IMG/VR virus record: IMGVR_UViG_3300037010_000519
Span: 1 to 21,004 of that record
DNA: 21,004 bases
Source of the DNA: a virus
Strand: one strand, 5' to 3'
Under the pieces are notes generated by a model. It did no database searches and was not told the origin of the DNA. It worked only from the letters and a program-made list of their open reading frames with translations. The stretch's first letter is position 1. The number at the start of each line of letters is the position of its first letter. This document shows positions 20,750 to 21,004 of the stretch, piece by piece. The position numbers and the translations under genes were made by a program.

Positions 20750-20822
20750 AGACTAGCTCTTTACTCATCACCCCAGTTCCATTGAGACTCCCGAGTGGTT
20801 TGTTGGAATCCAAAAAAGAAGG

Positions 20823-20831
20823 TTATCCACC
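20823..20831 (+). promoter_or_regulatory. DnaA-box-like TTATCCACC
   Basis: TTATCCACC differs from the consensus box TTATCCACA only at the last base. A single box is weak evidence, but it sits amid tandem repeats in the only sizeable non-coding region. A weak promoter-like pair (TTTACA-N18-GATAAC, minus strand, 20822-20851) overlaps it. Confidence 0.35.
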
Positions 20832-20870
20832 CATGTTACCAGATGTGTAAAGTGCTTTTTCACCCTCTAA

Positions 20871-20910
20871 GCACCTATGAGCACCTATGATCACCTATGA
20901 GCACCTATGA
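20871..20910. repeat. 10-bp tandem array B, GCACCTATGA, four units
   Basis: Four consecutive units; the third has T for the first G. A decayed fifth unit, CACCCTCTAA, precedes them. Exact 10-bp phasing with no indel places each copy on the same face of the helix. Confidence 0.92.
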
Positions 20911-20937
20911 TTATATGTGTGTTAAGCTGCATCTTTT

Positions 20938-20948
20938 TGTGTGTGTGT
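20938..20948. repeat. (TG)n short dinucleotide tract
   Basis: Five and a half TG units after a T5 run, between arrays B and C. It is a simple repeat, prone to slippage. Confidence 0.7.
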
Positions 20949-20965
20949 CTGCATGGGGTGAGCTA

Positions 20966-21004
20966 CTCTTTTCATCTCTTTTCATCTCTTTTCAAGTCTT
21001 TTCA
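20966..21004. repeat. 10-bp tandem array C, CTCTTTTCAT-type, cut by window end
   Basis: Four units of 10 bp, the last incomplete at the window edge. CTTTTCA is constant in each and only the last bases vary. The unit sequence is unrelated to arrays A and B but the period is the same. Its full extent lies outside the window. Confidence 0.88.

Larger units (their letters stand above)
20557..21004. other. Non-coding control region with repeats
   Basis: A 448-nt stretch without a supported gene: direct repeats, three 10-bp arrays, a dyad, a DnaA-like box and the Phd-like promoter. A replication origin, packaging site or regulatory hub are the candidates. No tRNA-like or terminator structure was recognised here. 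Confidence 0.6.

Noticed and set aside
20607-20813. Minus-strand 68-aa reading frame across array A
   Set aside because: It starts at TTG with no Shine-Dalgarno, and its Lys/Pro-rich end is simply the CTTCTT repeat read in frame. The repeats vary without regard to codons.
20871-21004. CRISPR array
   Set aside because: Units are 10 bp and contiguous, with no spacers; tandem repeats, not CRISPR.
1-21004. tRNA, rRNA, integrase, insertion sequence
   Set aside because: No cloverleaf, rRNA-like segment, recombinase motif or terminal inverted repeats were seen.

Overview
This is an AT-rich stretch of a tailed double-stranded DNA phage genome (or prophage), most likely a podovirus. Every supported gene is on the minus strand, so transcription runs from right to left. 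The evidence is a complete head-building set: large terminase, portal, scaffold, an SU10/DUF5309-type major capsid protein, a head-tail adaptor and a nozzle-like protein. No tape-measure, sheath or tail-tube gene is present. Shine-Dalgarno sites and sigma70-type promoters point to a bacterial host with ordinary housekeeping RNA polymerase; the species cannot be read from the sequence.

Right to left: (1) 20557-21004 is non-coding and repeat-dense. It holds three separate arrays of 10-bp units, a set of direct repeats (TTACAGCAACATTAG type), a short palindrome and one near-consensus DnaA box, and looks like a control or origin region. (2) 19257-20556 is a tight operon of four small genes: a Phd/YefM-like protein with a Cys/His tail, two Cys/His-rich proteins and a DUF4258/RelE-like protein. 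(3) 14284-19026 is the packaging block: TerL, a 54-aa coiled-coil protein, a GT2 glycosyltransferase, a helix-turn-helix protein in the usual TerS position, and the portal. (4) 7683-14282 is an island of eight adhesin-like or decoration-like genes: a 798-aa fibre, a 261-aa fibre, a 40-aa peptide, an Ig-like protein, a collagen-like fibre, a small beta protein and two glycine-rich proteins. It sits unusually between portal and scaffold. (5) 6734-7624 holds three small genes. (6) 1350-6594 holds scaffold, major capsid, a 53-aa protein bracketed by two hairpin terminators, adaptor and nozzle. (7) 1-1294 holds a lysine-rich 47-aa protein, a tail-fibre protein and the start of a third glycine-rich paralogue cut by the window edge.

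Four genes absent from a simple long-ORF view were found by reading the gaps: 47 aa (1151-1294), 53 aa (4224-4385), 40 aa (10977-11099) and 54 aa (17307-17471). The N-terminus of a third glycine-rich protein (1-110) was found the same way.

The least ordinary signals concern expression. TerL has a near-perfect TTGACA-N17-TATAGT promoter ending 8 nt before its ATG and no Shine-Dalgarno. Three other genes lacking a Shine-Dalgarno (Phd-like, portal, adaptor) share TAAMATATACYTATGA across the start codon, with an ACA-ending hexamer 18 nt upstream. This suggests leaderless transcripts from a shared promoter family. These promoter calls are by eye and untested.
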